From Desulfosporosinus hippei DSM 8344 (GTDB lineage: Bacteria; Bacillota; Desulfitobacteriia; Desulfitobacteriales; Desulfitobacteriaceae): a DNA stretch of 64,000 bases. Below the pieces are notes generated by a model that did not search any database, had not been told where the DNA came from, and saw nothing but the letters and a program-made list of their open reading frames with translations. Numbering within the stretch: position 1 is the stretch's first letter; every line of letters begins with the position of its first letter. The translations under genes were made by a program, and so were the position numbers. Positions 1 through 9,356 of this stretch are shown here, one piece after another. The stretch covers positions 248,001-312,000 of the forward strand of contig NZ_FNCP01000001.1 in NCBI RefSeq assembly GCF_900100785.1. Reading direction: 5' to 3'.

Positions 1-527
1 GGTTTTAGCTCGTATACTTCTGCCCATGCCTCTTCAGTGATATTAATCATCTGAACTAAACGATTTTCAATAATAGTCTTTTCTATCTCCGTTAGGTCTC
101 GATTCTTCTCAGTTCCTTCCCCTTGTCCCCCTAAAAGACGGTCCACCACCGCAAAGGTGAGAGATGGGCTAAGCTCTAATAATAGCGTACCTTCTAAAGG
201 ACTTAAGGAATACAAAGCTAAACAAGTGGGATTGGGCAAGGATCGAATAAACTCATCATAAGTGATTTGCTCAATTGATATAACTGAACTCTCAACAACC
301 GAATGCAAGTTCCCAGAAAAGAAAGTTGTAAGCCCTCTGCAAAAATTCTCATGAATATTGTGCAGGGAGTGAATCTGATCTTTGGAAAACTTATTCGGAC
401 GCTTAAAATCATACACTCGAATCCTTTTTTGGGTCTTAGTTGTCTTCATTTCCTCAACGTCGACTTGTCCATCGGACAGCGCATTGAGCAAAGCATCAAT
501 TTCAGCTTGGGACAAGACGTCTCCCAT
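1..527 (-). CDS. fliM: Flagellar motor switch protein FliM, C-terminus beyond window
   Basis: FliM forms the middle of the cytoplasmic C-ring, where it binds CheY-P and sets rotation direction. The first about 175 codons are visible; the left edge cuts the rest. The start reads MGDVLSQAEIDALLNALS, the conserved CheY-P-binding N-terminal peptide of the family, followed by the linker and the start of the CheC-like middle domain (FCRGLTTFFSGNL, then LLGGQGE). It lies last in the visible part of the leftward operon, 151 bases after fliL. The start ATG is fixed by homology to the conserved N-terminus. The identity is secure; completeness cannot be judged. Confidence 0.93.
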   Translation of the reverse strand, partial: MGDVLSQAEIDALLNALSDGQVDVEEMKTTKTQKRIRVYDFKRPNKFSKDQIHSLHNIHENFCRGLTTFFSGNLHSVVESSVISIEQITYDEFIRSLPNPTCLALYSLSPLEGTLLLELSPSLTFAVVDRLLGGQGEGTEKNRDLTEIEKTIIENRLVQMINITEEAWAEVYELK

Positions 528-678
528 CAAATCCCCCCCTTCAATTCGATTTTCAATATTCGCTAGTCGTGGTTGGAATTATATTCTCAGAAATGTGGTA
601 AAACCACATACTCTTTTGATAATTAGGCACAATGATTCCCGTATTCCCGTTTTTTTCGACGCCGAACATCGAACCGCG

Positions 679-1113
679 TTATTGGTAGACCAAGGATAAA
701 AACAGCACATCCGTTACATGATTTTCAGCGACCTCATTCAGCTTTTCCACTAAATCTTCACGTAACTTTTCTCGACCTGTGGAATTTTGTACATCTGCAA
801 GAGTTTTATTCGCTAAAACAGTATTGACCCGGTCCTTTAAAAACGCGTCTTCCTCTTTCAACGTCTCCGCTACCTTATCATCAGTCACTTGGACGGTTAT
901 TGAAGCCTTGAGAAAGCCCCCGCCTTGCAAGTTCACTGTAAACTCCCCAATGGGAAGCAACGGTCCGGTCTTTTTAGTTTCCTTAACATGAGCCTTAGAA
1001 CTTTCCTCCGAAGTCCCCAAGAAAAACTTTTGAACTCCGAGAGTTCCTCCGGTTCCAAGACCCACTCCTATGAATAAGGCAAGGATCACAAAAATTAAGG
1101 ATTTTCGGTTCAT
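679..1113 (-). CDS. fliL: Flagellar basal body-associated protein FliL
   Basis: FliL is a single-pass inner membrane protein that associates with the stator ring and supports torque or stator stability. The start chosen is MNRKSLIFVILALF, preceded by a GGAG-type ribosome site; the frame is open 19 codons further upstream but that stretch overlaps flbD. It has one N-terminal membrane helix (about residues 5-27), a short linker, and the periplasmic stomatin-like domain with GPLLPIGEFTVNL near its start. At 144 residues it has the normal length. Order flbD-fliL-fliM is the usual one in Firmicutes. Confidence 0.93.
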   Translation of the reverse strand: MNRKSLIFVILALFIGVGLGTGGTLGVQKFFLGTSEESSKAHVKETKKTGPLLPIGEFTVNLQGGGFLKASITVQVTDDKVAETLKEEDAFLKDRVNTVLANKTLADVQNSTGREKLREDLVEKLNEVAENHVTDVLFLSLVYQ

Positions 1114-1117
1114 AATC

Positions 1118-1321
1118 TTATTGCTCCTCCACTTTATAAGTCTGATAACAACGTCTGCGGAATTCGGCAATACGTTCGATGAGAACTTCGATTGCCTCTG
1201 ATACCACGTATTTATTTCCTCCCGTTAAGGTAATGACCGTATCCGGGGTTTCTTCCATTAGTTCAATTAGGTCGGGATTCAAAGCAAATTGTTTTCCATT
1301 TAAACGAGTAACATAAATCAT
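1118..1321 (-). CDS. flbD: FlbD family flagellar protein
   Basis: A 67-residue member of the FlbD (SwrD) family, small proteins found in Gram-positive flagellar operons; SwrD in Bacillus subtilis raises motor torque. The sequence begins MIYVTRLNGKQFALNPDLIE and carries the family core ETPDTVITLTGGNKYVV. The start with a GGAAGG ribosome site is preferred over the codon eight residues upstream. It sits 4 bases before fliL. Normally flgE precedes flbD; here fliJ does, which points to a missing fliK-flgD-flgE segment. Confidence 0.9.
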   Translation of the reverse strand: MIYVTRLNGKQFALNPDLIELMEETPDTVITLTGGNKYVVSEAIEVLIERIAEFRRRCYQTYKVEEQ

Positions 1322-1364
1322 AACTTCATCCCTTCCGATCATCATAAATCACAAACTACTATAA

Positions 1365-1823
1365 CTAGACAAGTTCACTGATAGCTTTTCTGCCAAGCCA
1401 ATGAAGGACTTGTCCAGTCTCATCAAGTATCTTTTGTTCCTTCTGCAACTCAGCTTCTCGAAAGGCGGTTGCTTGTTTCTCTTTGAGACGCTCGTACTTT
1501 TCCACTTCACGATGTGCTTCCAATAAATAATTTCGGGATTTCTCTAAGATAATTTCTTGTTCTCGCTCTCTTGCTTCACATTGACGAAGCTTCCGTTTTT
1601 GTTCCAATGCATATACCTGGCAAATTCCCAGTTCTTCCGGGCGGTGCCGTCCGGCCTCCCGCTGGCCTTCTTGGGCTTCGTGATAACATGTTTGTTGATT
1701 CTTTAAGGCTTGAACGTAGTTCTGCCAACGCTGGAGTTCCGAAGCGTACTCTTGTTGGGCTGATTCGAAGACCTGTTGAGCTATCTGAAGGCTTGCATCT
1801 AAGCGAAACCGAAATCGCGCCAT
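1365..1823 (-). CDS. fliJ: Flagellar export protein FliJ
   Basis: FliJ is the coiled-coil stalk protein of the flagellar type III export ATPase complex, linking FliI to FlhA. The protein (152 residues) is nearly all helical, rich in Gln, Glu and Arg, and begins MARFRFRLDASLQIAQQ, matching the family N-terminus. AAGGAG lies 8 bases before this ATG; a GTG three codons upstream abuts the ribosome site and is less likely. It follows fliI by about 30 bases. FliJ sequences are poorly conserved, so the assignment rests on the N-terminus, the coiled-coil and the position. Confidence 0.9.
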   Translation of the reverse strand: MARFRFRLDASLQIAQQVFESAQQEYASELQRWQNYVQALKNQQTCYHEAQEGQREAGRHRPEELGICQVYALEQKRKLRQCEAREREQEIILEKSRNYLLEAHREVEKYERLKEKQATAFREAELQKEQKILDETGQVLHWLGRKAISELV

Positions 1824-1852
1824 TGCTTTCACTCCTTTATCCGTTGCCCACC

Positions 1853-3154
1853 CTAACTAAAAATCCCTTGCAATTGTTTAAGCATCTCCTGATAGATAAC
1901 ATATTCGTCGACCATTTGCCGAGAAAATCCTTGAATACGATCCATATGTGCAATAGCAGCATCAATCTTTGGATTACTTCCCGGAGTATACGCCCCAATA
2001 TCAATTAAATCCTTTGCATCACGATAAATTGCGATATATTCACGAACCTGACCGGCTAAAGCCTTTTGGTCAGGGCTGACAACATCATTCATAACCCGAC
2101 TAACGGATTGTAAAATGTCAATTGCCGGAAACATGTTCTGCATAGCTAATTCTCGCGTTAAAACAATATGTCCATCCAGAATACCTCGCACCGAGTCGGC
2201 GATAGGCTCATTATGGTCATCTCCATCCACTAACACTGTGTAAATCCCGGTGATACTTCCTACCTCCGCCATGCCCGCTCTTTCCAGCAGCTTTGGCAAA
2301 AGTGCAAAGACAGAAGGTGGGTATCCGCGAGTCGCCGGGGGTTCTCCCACAGTCAGGCCTACTTCCCGTTGAGCCATAGCAAATCGTGTCACCGAGTCCA
2401 TCATAAGGAGAACGTTTTTTCCTTGATCCCTGAAATACTCTGCAACAGCAGTAGCAGTTAGGGCTGCCTTTAAACGCACTAAGGCAGGTTGATCTGATGT
2501 AGCTACAATGATTACAGATCGGGCTAAGCCTTCCGGACCTAAATCCTTTTCAATAAAATCCCGTAATTCTCGACCACGCTCACCGATCAGGGCAATAACA
2601 TTGATATCCGCAACAGTATTTCTAGCCATCATCCCCAGCAGAGTACTTTTCCCTACGCCTGACCCGGCGAAAATACCCATCCTCTGCCCTCGGCCGATTG
2701 TCAGGATTCCATCAATCGTTCTAACCCCAACACTTAGTGTATCTCGAATTCGAGGACGCAGGATAGCACTGGGTGGTTTGTTCTGCAGCGGGTATGCTGT
2801 TATCGTCTGAAGCGGGCGACCATCCAGAGGATGTCCCAAGCCATCAAGAATCCGACCGAGAAGCCCGGGACCTACAGGCACGGTCAACTTTTGCCGTTGA
2901 GAAAGAACACGATCTCCGGGAGCAATTCCTTCAAGCTCTCCCAGAGGCATCAACAGAGTTGTCGAATCTCGAAAACCTACTACTTCAGCCGGAAGTTCCA
3001 GGCCGCCTCGGGTAATAATATGGCAATATTCTCCCACACTAGCCCGAGGACCCGCTGATTCTACCATCAAACCGACAATCTTGGAAACCCTGCCTTGAGC
3101 AGAGAACGGCTCTAAGCGATCCACAGTCTCAGCTAACAGATTCCACGCCCCCAT
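1853..3154 (-). CDS. fliI: Flagellum-specific ATP synthase FliI
   Basis: FliI is the hexameric ATPase of the flagellar export apparatus, related to the F1 beta subunit. The N-terminal beta barrel covers about residues 1-95. The Walker A motif GSGVGKST is at about 164-171, and the catalytic glutamate follows in GERGRE. The Walker B stretch is VLLMMDSVTRFAMAQREVG, with the family signature PPSVFALLPKLLERAG after it. Length 433 is normal. It overlaps the end of fliH by 26 bases and has a GGAG site inside fliH, which suggests translational coupling. Confidence 0.97.
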   Translation of the reverse strand: MGAWNLLAETVDRLEPFSAQGRVSKIVGLMVESAGPRASVGEYCHIITRGGLELPAEVVGFRDSTTLLMPLGELEGIAPGDRVLSQRQKLTVPVGPGLLGRILDGLGHPLDGRPLQTITAYPLQNKPPSAILRPRIRDTLSVGVRTIDGILTIGRGQRMGIFAGSGVGKSTLLGMMARNTVADINVIALIGERGRELRDFIEKDLGPEGLARSVIIVATSDQPALVRLKAALTATAVAEYFRDQGKNVLLMMDSVTRFAMAQREVGLTVGEPPATRGYPPSVFALLPKLLERAGMAEVGSITGIYTVLVDGDDHNEPIADSVRGILDGHIVLTRELAMQNMFPAIDILQSVSRVMNDVVSPDQKALAGQVREYIAIYRDAKDLIDIGAYTPGSNPKIDAAIAHMDRIQGFSRQMVDEYVIYQEMLKQLQGIFS

Positions 3155-3977
3155 GTTCGAGCTCCTCTCGTAAGGTATGTTCTAATTTATCTAATTGAGC
3201 CTCAAGCCGCCCATCAAAGATTCCCTCTTGACATTCCAGGAAACAATCGCCTGAGTTTAACGACTCATCGACAACCCAAGGGCAAGGAAGGTTTCCCTCC
3301 AGCCAACGGGCATCATCTGGGGATACGTGGAGTCGCCAGCCTTCTCGTTCTAAAGGCATCAGAGTTAATGACTGAATAATAGCTACCAATCTTTGAGGTT
3401 CAACTGCTAAGGTGGAACGTACAATTCGCTCAGCAATTTTGACGGCCAAATGAAGCAACTCTCTATCAACTTTTGCGTATTCTTCCTGGACCGCCCTCTG
3501 GGCTAGCAGGAAAAACTGATTGGCACTTTCGGTGAGCCGCTTTCCCTCAGCTTCTCCCGCTTTTCTGCCCTCTTGATAGCCCTCTTCCTTCGCAATTGGA
3601 TAGATCTCCGCTCTGGTGCTCTCTCTAACCTCCTGCTGCATGTGCTCCAGACCTGCTTGGGCTTGCTCCAGAAGTTCCTGTACATGGGCCTCAGCTTGGG
3701 CGAGCATTTTCTGGGCCTCAGCTTCAGCATCACTTATGATTTGGGCCGCCTTTACTTTAGCGTCTTCCAGAATCTGATTAGTTTGTTCTTTCGTCTCTGA
3801 TGATTCTCTCCAATTAGGCAGATCAGGCTTTTCAGTAGCGTCAATCTCCTCGCCAACTGTAAGAACCGCTAAACAACTGCCTAACTGTTGGAACCCTTCA
3901 TGATTTTCCACCATTCTCGGTGTTGATACCTCTACATCCCAGCTTTTGACGACACGACCATTAATAGATAATCTCAT
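3129..3977 (-). CDS. fliH: Flagellar assembly protein FliH
   Basis: FliH binds FliI, holds it as a heterotrimer and docks it to the export gate and C-ring. The start MRLSINGRVVKSW is chosen because GAGGAGG lies 5 bases upstream; it overlaps the end of fliG by 17 bases. The 282-residue protein has an Ala/Glu/Gln-rich coiled-coil centre (about 75-150) with small-residue spacing typical of FliH, then a C-terminal domain (LAVKIAERIVRSTL ... VSPDDARWLEG) related to the V/F-type ATPase peripheral stalk subunit. It lies between fliG and fliI as usual. Confidence 0.94.
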   Translation of the reverse strand: MRLSINGRVVKSWDVEVSTPRMVENHEGFQQLGSCLAVLTVGEEIDATEKPDLPNWRESSETKEQTNQILEDAKVKAAQIISDAEAEAQKMLAQAEAHVQELLEQAQAGLEHMQQEVRESTRAEIYPIAKEEGYQEGRKAGEAEGKRLTESANQFFLLAQRAVQEEYAKVDRELLHLAVKIAERIVRSTLAVEPQRLVAIIQSLTLMPLEREGWRLHVSPDDARWLEGNLPCPWVVDESLNSGDCFLECQEGIFDGRLEAQLDKLEHTLREELEHGGVESVS

Positions 3978-4965
3978 CACTGCCTCCTCTAGAGATAACG
4001 ATAGCACCACTTTCTTCAAGCTTACGAATAACTTTTACGATACGCTGCTGTGCCTCTTCAACATCGCGTAGTCGTACTGGACCCATAAACTCCATATCGT
4101 CCTTGAGCATTTGACTGGCCCGAGAAGACATGTTGGCCATAATTTTCTGCGCCACCTCGGGATTTGATCCTTTCAGAGCCAAGCCGAGATCTTTAGTTTC
4201 AACATCACGCAGGACAAGTTGAATACCGCGGTCATCCAGCATAACGATGTCTTCGAAGACAAACATCTGCCGCTTAATCTGTTCGGCCAAATCAGGATCT
4301 TCAACTTCCAGGGAATCCATGACGACTTTAACCGTTCCCGGATCAGTCCTATTAAGAACATCAACAATACTTTGAATTCCGCCCGAGGCAGTATAATCCG
4401 TGGGAGCCAAGCTGGAAATTTTACGTTCTAATACTTTTTCAATTTCTTTGAGTACTTCCGGACTAGTTCGGCCCATTGTGGCTATACGCTTAGCCACATC
4501 TGCTTGCCGATCTGCACTCAAGCTGGCCAGTAAGGTGGCAGCTTTTTCCACGGGGAGGTGAGTCATGATCAAGGCAATCGTCTGAGGATGTTCCCCTTGA
4601 ATAAAGGAAAAAAGCTGTTTGGGATCAGTTCGGCGCACAAGATCGAAAGGCCTCATTTTCAGTGAAGTCGATAAGCGGCTAATGATTTCAAACGCTTTAG
4701 ATTCGCCGAGAGCCCGTTCCAACACTTCCCGCGCATACTCGATTCCTCCCTGGGAAATGTAATCATTAGCCATACACATTTGGTAAAATTCATCAATGAC
4801 ATGATCTCGTTGTTCGGGAGAAATTTTACCAACATTGGCCATTTCCAAGGTTAATTGTTCTATTTCCTGATCTCCCAAGTGCTTAACCACATTTGCTGAG
4901 TTTTCGGAACCCAAAGCAATCATGAGGATCGCTGCTTTTTGGATTCCGTTCAAAGCTTGCGCCAT
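3961..4965 (-). CDS. fliG: Flagellar motor switch protein FliG
   Basis: FliG couples the MS-ring protein FliF to FliM and meets the MotA cytoplasmic loop to make torque. At 334 residues it has the standard three armadillo-like domains: N-terminal FliF-binding (AQALNGIQKAAILMIALG), middle with the EHPQTIALIMTHL motif, and C-terminal with the charged torque helix (LVLRDVETKDLGLALKG). GGAGGAG precedes the ATG, which directly follows the fliF stop. Confidence 0.97.
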   Translation of the reverse strand: MAQALNGIQKAAILMIALGSENSANVVKHLGDQEIEQLTLEMANVGKISPEQRDHVIDEFYQMCMANDYISQGGIEYAREVLERALGESKAFEIISRLSTSLKMRPFDLVRRTDPKQLFSFIQGEHPQTIALIMTHLPVEKAATLLASLSADRQADVAKRIATMGRTSPEVLKEIEKVLERKISSLAPTDYTASGGIQSIVDVLNRTDPGTVKVVMDSLEVEDPDLAEQIKRQMFVFEDIVMLDDRGIQLVLRDVETKDLGLALKGSNPEVAQKIMANMSSRASQMLKDDMEFMGPVRLRDVEEAQQRIVKVIRKLEESGAIVISRGGSDEIIY

Positions 4966-6561
4966 CTACTTCTCCTCCGATAGCCATGTTTTAACAAGAC
5001 GGGCCGCCTCATCCGGGTTATTGCGGGAATAGAGTTCAACTGCCTCTTTAGTCTTCTGTCTCTGAAGCTCATCCGCCGACTTAGCATGTTTCTGAGATAA
5101 TTGTAATTCCGCCTCTTCCTCCGCCTTCTGTTGAGCCATTAATAGTTCTGCGGTAGCAAGGGAAACCGGCTCTGAACTATTCAACTCCAACATTTTCTCA
5201 GCACGTTTCTTGCGAGCGCGCTTACGCAGAAAGGCGATCAACATAATTAAGCCAAGCAACGCTGCAGCACCAATTTCTGCATAGGTGATAAGCTGCTGGC
5301 GCTTTTTAGCCTCTTCCATTGCTGACAGCTCATTTTGCAAATCAGACTTATTGAAGGGTATAGCGGCTACTTGAATATCATCCCCACGGTTGGCGTCCAC
5401 CCCCGCTGCCGAAGCTAAAATTGTCTTAATTTGCTCCAGTTGCTCCTGAGTGACAGTGTCTTCATCAGCCATTACCGAGACGGAAAGGCGTTTTACACTC
5501 CCCGGGCTTACCACTTGTTCTTCTTGGGTAGTGTCTACTTGGTAATTTTTGGTACTGGTAGCTTTGGTCGATGTGGAATTCTGTTCTGGGGTAGCCGGAT
5601 AGGTTGGAGCACCGTTAGCATCCAAGCCCGGTGTTCCTCCTGCTGCCCCCGCAGCCCCATTTGTCGAACTTTCATTAGAGTTCTGCTCACTTACCACAGC
5701 ACCCGGACCGTTAATCTGCTTAACGATCTTTTTCTGGTCAAAGTCTAATACCGCATTGATTCGGACAACTGTTTTACCTGAACCCAGGACACGATCCAGC
5801 ATACTCTGTAATGATTTTCGAGTATCTTCTTCAACGGTTTGTTTAAGCTGATATTGAGTTCCCGTTAATTTCTGGGGATCAGTGCTTTCTTTCAAAACAT
5901 CGGATAAAACATTTCCGCCAGTGTCCACAATCGTCACATTCTCGGGTTGCAGTCCTTCGATAGAGCCGGCTAACAAGTTAGCGATAGCACGCACCTGATC
6001 TTCGCCAAGTTTGGTGCTCGGGACAAGTTTCAAGGTCACTGCCGCAGTGGCTGCTTTTTGACTATCAACAAATAATGAAGGTTCAGGCATTACAATGTGT
6101 ACACGGGCATCCTCCACACCGTTTAATGTCTTGAGAGTATTCTCCAATTCGTTCTGTAAGCCGAGAACATAACGCAACTTCCTATCAGCATCTGTTTCGC
6201 CAAGTCGCATGGTATCTAAACTGTCAAAACTAAATTTACTTTGTTGCGGAAGTCCGGCACTGGCAAGTTGTAATCGTAAATCCGCCGCAGACTGCTGAGG
6301 AACCATAATTGTCGATCCATTATCCTCCAGCTGATAATCCGCTTTTAAATCTTTTAACTTAGTAGTAATTGCTCCGGCTTCTGTATCACTCAGCTTAGTG
6401 AAAAGAGCTACATATTGTGGTCGTCCGGCCCATGTAATCAGATATATTAATGCTCCGGCAACTATAAGAGGAGCAAGCACAGTGATTATTTTCTGTGGGC
6501 TAGAAAGTCTATTCCAAAATGTCAGTACCGATTCTTTTATTCTTGCCCAAGAAAAATTCAC
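4966..6561 (-). CDS. fliF: Flagellar MS-ring protein FliF
   Basis: FliF builds the inner membrane MS-ring, the platform for rotor, rod and export gate. The 531-residue protein has a first membrane helix at about 26-45 (ITVLAPLIVAGALIYLITW), YscJ/FliF ring-building motifs (KLSDTEAGAITTKLKDL; GVEDARVHIVMPEPSLF), a Gly/Ala/Thr/Asn-rich low-complexity segment near 300-345, a second membrane helix near 425-445, and a C-terminal FliG-binding tail. It starts at GTG, with GGAGG 8 bases upstream. A 322-base gap separates it from fliE, unusual for this operon. Confidence 0.96.
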   Translation of the reverse strand: MNFSWARIKESVLTFWNRLSSPQKIITVLAPLIVAGALIYLITWAGRPQYVALFTKLSDTEAGAITTKLKDLKADYQLEDNGSTIMVPQQSAADLRLQLASAGLPQQSKFSFDSLDTMRLGETDADRKLRYVLGLQNELENTLKTLNGVEDARVHIVMPEPSLFVDSQKAATAAVTLKLVPSTKLGEDQVRAIANLLAGSIEGLQPENVTIVDTGGNVLSDVLKESTDPQKLTGTQYQLKQTVEEDTRKSLQSMLDRVLGSGKTVVRINAVLDFDQKKIVKQINGPGAVVSEQNSNESSTNGAAGAAGGTPGLDANGAPTYPATPEQNSTSTKATSTKNYQVDTTQEEQVVSPGSVKRLSVSVMADEDTVTQEQLEQIKTILASAAGVDANRGDDIQVAAIPFNKSDLQNELSAMEEAKKRQQLITYAEIGAAALLGLIMLIAFLRKRARKKRAEKMLELNSSEPVSLATAELLMAQQKAEEEAELQLSQKHAKSADELQRQKTKEAVELYSRNNPDEAARLVKTWLSEEK

Positions 6562-6883
6562 CCTTGGCTCCTCCTTTCTTTTGATAAGTTATGTTCGAAA
6601 AGCGAGGTTTCAATTAAGACCTTCGCTTTTGAAGGTATGGCAGCTCGAATATGCCTTGATCGATACTCGAAGCTTATTATGAAAGCCTTCATGATGCTCC
6701 TCGCTCTTGTTCTATTAATTATTGTTCATTGAAATTATTGAACTTAAATAACCCCGGGAAAATCATTTGTAAAAACGTATCTATATATAAGAACATAACC
6801 TGAATTCTTTTCTATAGTGTTTTTAAAAAAATAATATCATGAAAAAATGCACATTGATTAAATTGTATTTTTTTAACACTTAA
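6562..6883. other. Intergenic gap between fliE and fliF
   Basis: This AT-rich gap breaks the otherwise tight operon. The only structure seen is an imperfect hairpin at 6598-6630 (AAAAGCGAGGT against ACCTTCGCTTTT, one bulge), near the fliF start. It could be an attenuator or processing site on the leftward transcript. No convincing promoter or ORF was found. Confidence 0.5.
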
Positions 6884-7219
6884 TCAAATTTGCATACGCA
6901 TTACTTGATTATAAGCATCTAATACCTTATCACGAGCTGCTACGGTCAAAGACAAAGACAAACTGGCTTTTTCTAAAGCTACCATTACTTCAGACAAATC
7001 CTGAACCTGACCCGTCGCTAAGGCCACTGAGGCTTTATCTCCTTCAGTTTGCAATGCATCGACTTGATTAAGGGCATCACTTAAGAATTTCGAGAAGTCT
7101 GCCCCAGCCTTTTGGGCACCGTCCCCGGAACTAACCTTAGGTGTTGTCTCAAGGCCGGATGGGTTAACGGCAGTTAGTGGCCCCAGCGGCATAATAGGTG
7201 CTATGGGAAGAACACTCAT
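6884..7219 (-). CDS. fliE: Flagellar hook-basal body complex protein FliE
   Basis: FliE joins the MS-ring to the proximal rod and is the first rod-type export substrate. The 111-residue protein has the family C-terminal half: FSKFLSDALNQVDALQ, then VMVALEKASLSLSLTVAARDKVLDAYNQVMRMQI, ending in the characteristic tail. The ATG follows an AAGGGG site located at the end of flgC, 5 bases away. Normal length and context. Confidence 0.95.
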   Translation of the reverse strand: MSVLPIAPIMPLGPLTAVNPSGLETTPKVSSGDGAQKAGADFSKFLSDALNQVDALQTEGDKASVALATGQVQDLSEVMVALEKASLSLSLTVAARDKVLDAYNQVMRMQI

Positions 7220-7224
7220 CTAAA

Positions 7225-7719
7225 TTAACCCCTTCCAATTTCAAGTGCTTTGGTAGCCATTGACTTACTGACATTAAGAGCCGTAACGTTAGCTTCATAG
7301 GCCCTTGCTGCGGTCATCATATCAACCATTTCTGTCACAATGTTCACATTGGGCTGACGTACATACCCTACCGGCAATCCTGCCTCAGCCACTTGAGCCG
7401 CATCCGGTGAGTCAGGGTTATATTCTAAACGATAGGGTTCAGTTGCATCGTTTTGAATTCGGGATACTTGAACCCCATTGCCAACGTTTCTAACATCGTT
7501 GCCCATTGCTTCGCCAAGAACTTTTGAGAAATCAGTTTGCGGAGGACGAGGAACAAACACAGCAACTTGGCGGGTATAGGGGATCTGATTACCTGCGGCG
7601 GTCAGATCTCCGGTACGGGTAGTATTTATATTGGCGATATTATTGGCTGTCAGATCCATCCTTAAGCGCTGGGCAGTCAGCCCGGAAGCACTAATCTCCA
7701 TCGCTCCAAAGAGCCCCAT
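7225..7719 (-). CDS. flgC: Flagellar basal-body rod protein FlgC
   Basis: FlgC is a proximal rod subunit. It has the flagellar rod N-terminal motif (MEISASGLTAQRLRMDLTANNIAN) and the C-terminal heptad helix (ARAYEANVTALNVSKSMATKALEIG). GAGGAGGGG precedes the ATG and is formed by the last codons of cheB, 4 bases away. The usual partner flgB is not upstream; cheB occupies its place, so FlgB must be encoded elsewhere or be lost. Confidence 0.96.
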   Translation of the reverse strand: MGLFGAMEISASGLTAQRLRMDLTANNIANINTTRTGDLTAAGNQIPYTRQVAVFVPRPPQTDFSKVLGEAMGNDVRNVGNGVQVSRIQNDATEPYRLEYNPDSPDAAQVAEAGLPVGYVRQPNVNIVTEMVDMMTAARAYEANVTALNVSKSMATKALEIGRG

Positions 7720-7723
7720 AGAC

Positions 7724-8926
7724 TTATCCCCTCCTCATAACACATTCCACAATGGCTTTTCCAATCTCGCCAAGGGGCACAACCCGGTCGGCAAGCCCGG
7801 CTTCCACTATAGACCTGGGCATCCCATAGACTACACAGGTTTCTTCAGCCTCGGCAATGGCAAACCCCTCGAGTTTCTTAAGCTCTTTCATCCCCTTAGT
7901 ACCATCACTTCCCATACCGGTCATAACCACTCCCAGAGTCCCTTTCCCCACTTCCTTTCCCAAGGAAAGGAACATCACATCAATGGAAGGATGATAAAGA
8001 GTAGGGATTGGAGCATCATCCCCAATATTAAGGGTCAACTGACCGGATCGGCGCTGAACTTGAAGTTGTTTCCCTGCCGGAGCCACATACACTGTTCCCG
8101 CTTTTAATACCTCTCCATTGATTGCTTCTCGTACATTTAGCTCACATAACCCATTTAAGCGTTGAGCCAGAGGGCCTGTAAAACCGGGAGGCATATGTTG
8201 GGCAACTAATACAGGAACCGGAAAATTTTTCGGAAGCACGGGCAATACCGCTTGCAGAGCAGAGGGGCCACCTGTTGAAGTGCCAATGGCCACAATTTCC
8301 ACAGGATGTTTAGGCAGCACTCCACTCTTCCCCCCCGAAAATGTCCGAGAAGCATTTCCTGAGCTTACAACCGAAGGCGATGAGGGTGACTTGGTTGATG
8401 TAATCTTCGTAATGCCAGGCTGAACAGTTGCTGCAGTGCTTGAAGAGACTGCTGCTGTAGAGGGGTTCTGTTGGGAAGAAGCTATACCCTTATTAGGTCT
8501 TAGGCGCGAGAGATTGACCAAAGCCGCAGCCTTAACCTTTTCTACTAAATCACGAGATAGAACCTGCAAATCCGCGCCCGGTTTTCCCGATGGTTTAGCT
8601 ACAACATCTACTGCACCTAGATCAAAAGCCTTCAAGGTAGACTCTGCCCCTTCCGTTGTCACAGCACTCAAGATGATTACTGAAGTCGGCTGCCAGCGCA
8701 TAATTTCGTCTAAGGCCTGAAGCCCATTCATGACAGGCATCTCCACATCCATAGTTATTACATCCGGACGAAGAGATTGAAGCTTAAGTATCCCCTCACG
8801 CCCATCCTTTGCAGTATCTAAAACTTTAATGGATGGATCTTGACTGAGAATTTTTTGCAGAGTTAATCTCATAAAAGGTGAATCATCGACGATCAGAACC
8901 CCGATTTGCCTAGGCGCTGACATCAT
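7724..8926 (-). CDS. cheB: Chemotaxis response regulator / protein-glutamate methylesterase CheB
   Basis: CheB removes methyl groups from chemoreceptor glutamates (and deamidates glutamines) to reset adaptation. A receiver domain covers about 1-125, with the acidic pair DD at 14-15 and phosphoacceptor D60 (DVITMDVEMPVMNG). A Ser/Thr-rich linker of about 70 residues follows. The methylesterase domain has catalytic Ser in GTSTGGPSAL, His in AQHMPPGFTG and Asp in VMTGMGSDG. It overlaps cheW by 17 bases. Its gene lies directly before flgC, so chemotaxis and rod genes share one transcript. Confidence 0.97.
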   Translation of the reverse strand: MMSAPRQIGVLIVDDSPFMRLTLQKILSQDPSIKVLDTAKDGREGILKLQSLRPDVITMDVEMPVMNGLQALDEIMRWQPTSVIILSAVTTEGAESTLKAFDLGAVDVVAKPSGKPGADLQVLSRDLVEKVKAAALVNLSRLRPNKGIASSQQNPSTAAVSSSTAATVQPGITKITSTKSPSSPSVVSSGNASRTFSGGKSGVLPKHPVEIVAIGTSTGGPSALQAVLPVLPKNFPVPVLVAQHMPPGFTGPLAQRLNGLCELNVREAINGEVLKAGTVYVAPAGKQLQVQRRSGQLTLNIGDDAPIPTLYHPSIDVMFLSLGKEVGKGTLGVVMTGMGSDGTKGMKELKKLEGFAIAEAEETCVVYGMPRSIVEAGLADRVVPLGEIGKAIVECVMRRG

Positions 8927-9356
8927 GGCTTAACTCTCCACCCATGATATGATCAAGATCCAGGAGGATTAATAAACGTTCCCCGATTTTACCAACTCCG
9001 CGAATAAACTGAGAATCCATACCTAAGGCAATCGGCGGAGGCGGCTCGATGGCCTCACTATCCAAGCGCAGCACTTCAGTTACGGCATCCACCCGAACCC
9101 CAAACACCTTTGATTGCACTTGCAGAACAACAATCCGGCTCAAGTCAGTCTCTTCTACCCGACTCATTCCAAAACGAGTACGCAAACTGATCACCGGAAT
9201 TACATTTCCTCTTAGATTAATAACACCTTCAATATAGTCCTCTGCTTTTGGTACTCGAGTAATGGGCGGAATCCGAATAATCTCTTGAACACGCATTATG
9301 TCCACACCAAACTCTTCTGACCCTAAGCTAAACGTTACTAACTGTTCTTCAGCCAT
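8910..9356 (-). CDS. cheW: Chemotaxis coupling protein CheW
   Basis: CheW is the adaptor that links CheA to chemoreceptors in the polar array. The start MAEEQLVTFSLGSEEFGVDI is chosen because GGGGAG lies 9 bases upstream; an in-frame TTG two codons before is less favoured. It has the full single CheW domain, with VINLRGNVIPVISLRTRFG in the centre and LLILLDLDHIMG at the end. Length 148 is normal. It lies between cheA and cheB. Confidence 0.96.
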   Translation of the reverse strand: MAEEQLVTFSLGSEEFGVDIMRVQEIIRIPPITRVPKAEDYIEGVINLRGNVIPVISLRTRFGMSRVEETDLSRIVVLQVQSKVFGVRVDAVTEVLRLDSEAIEPPPPIALGMDSQFIRGVGKIGERLLILLDLDHIMGGELSHDVSA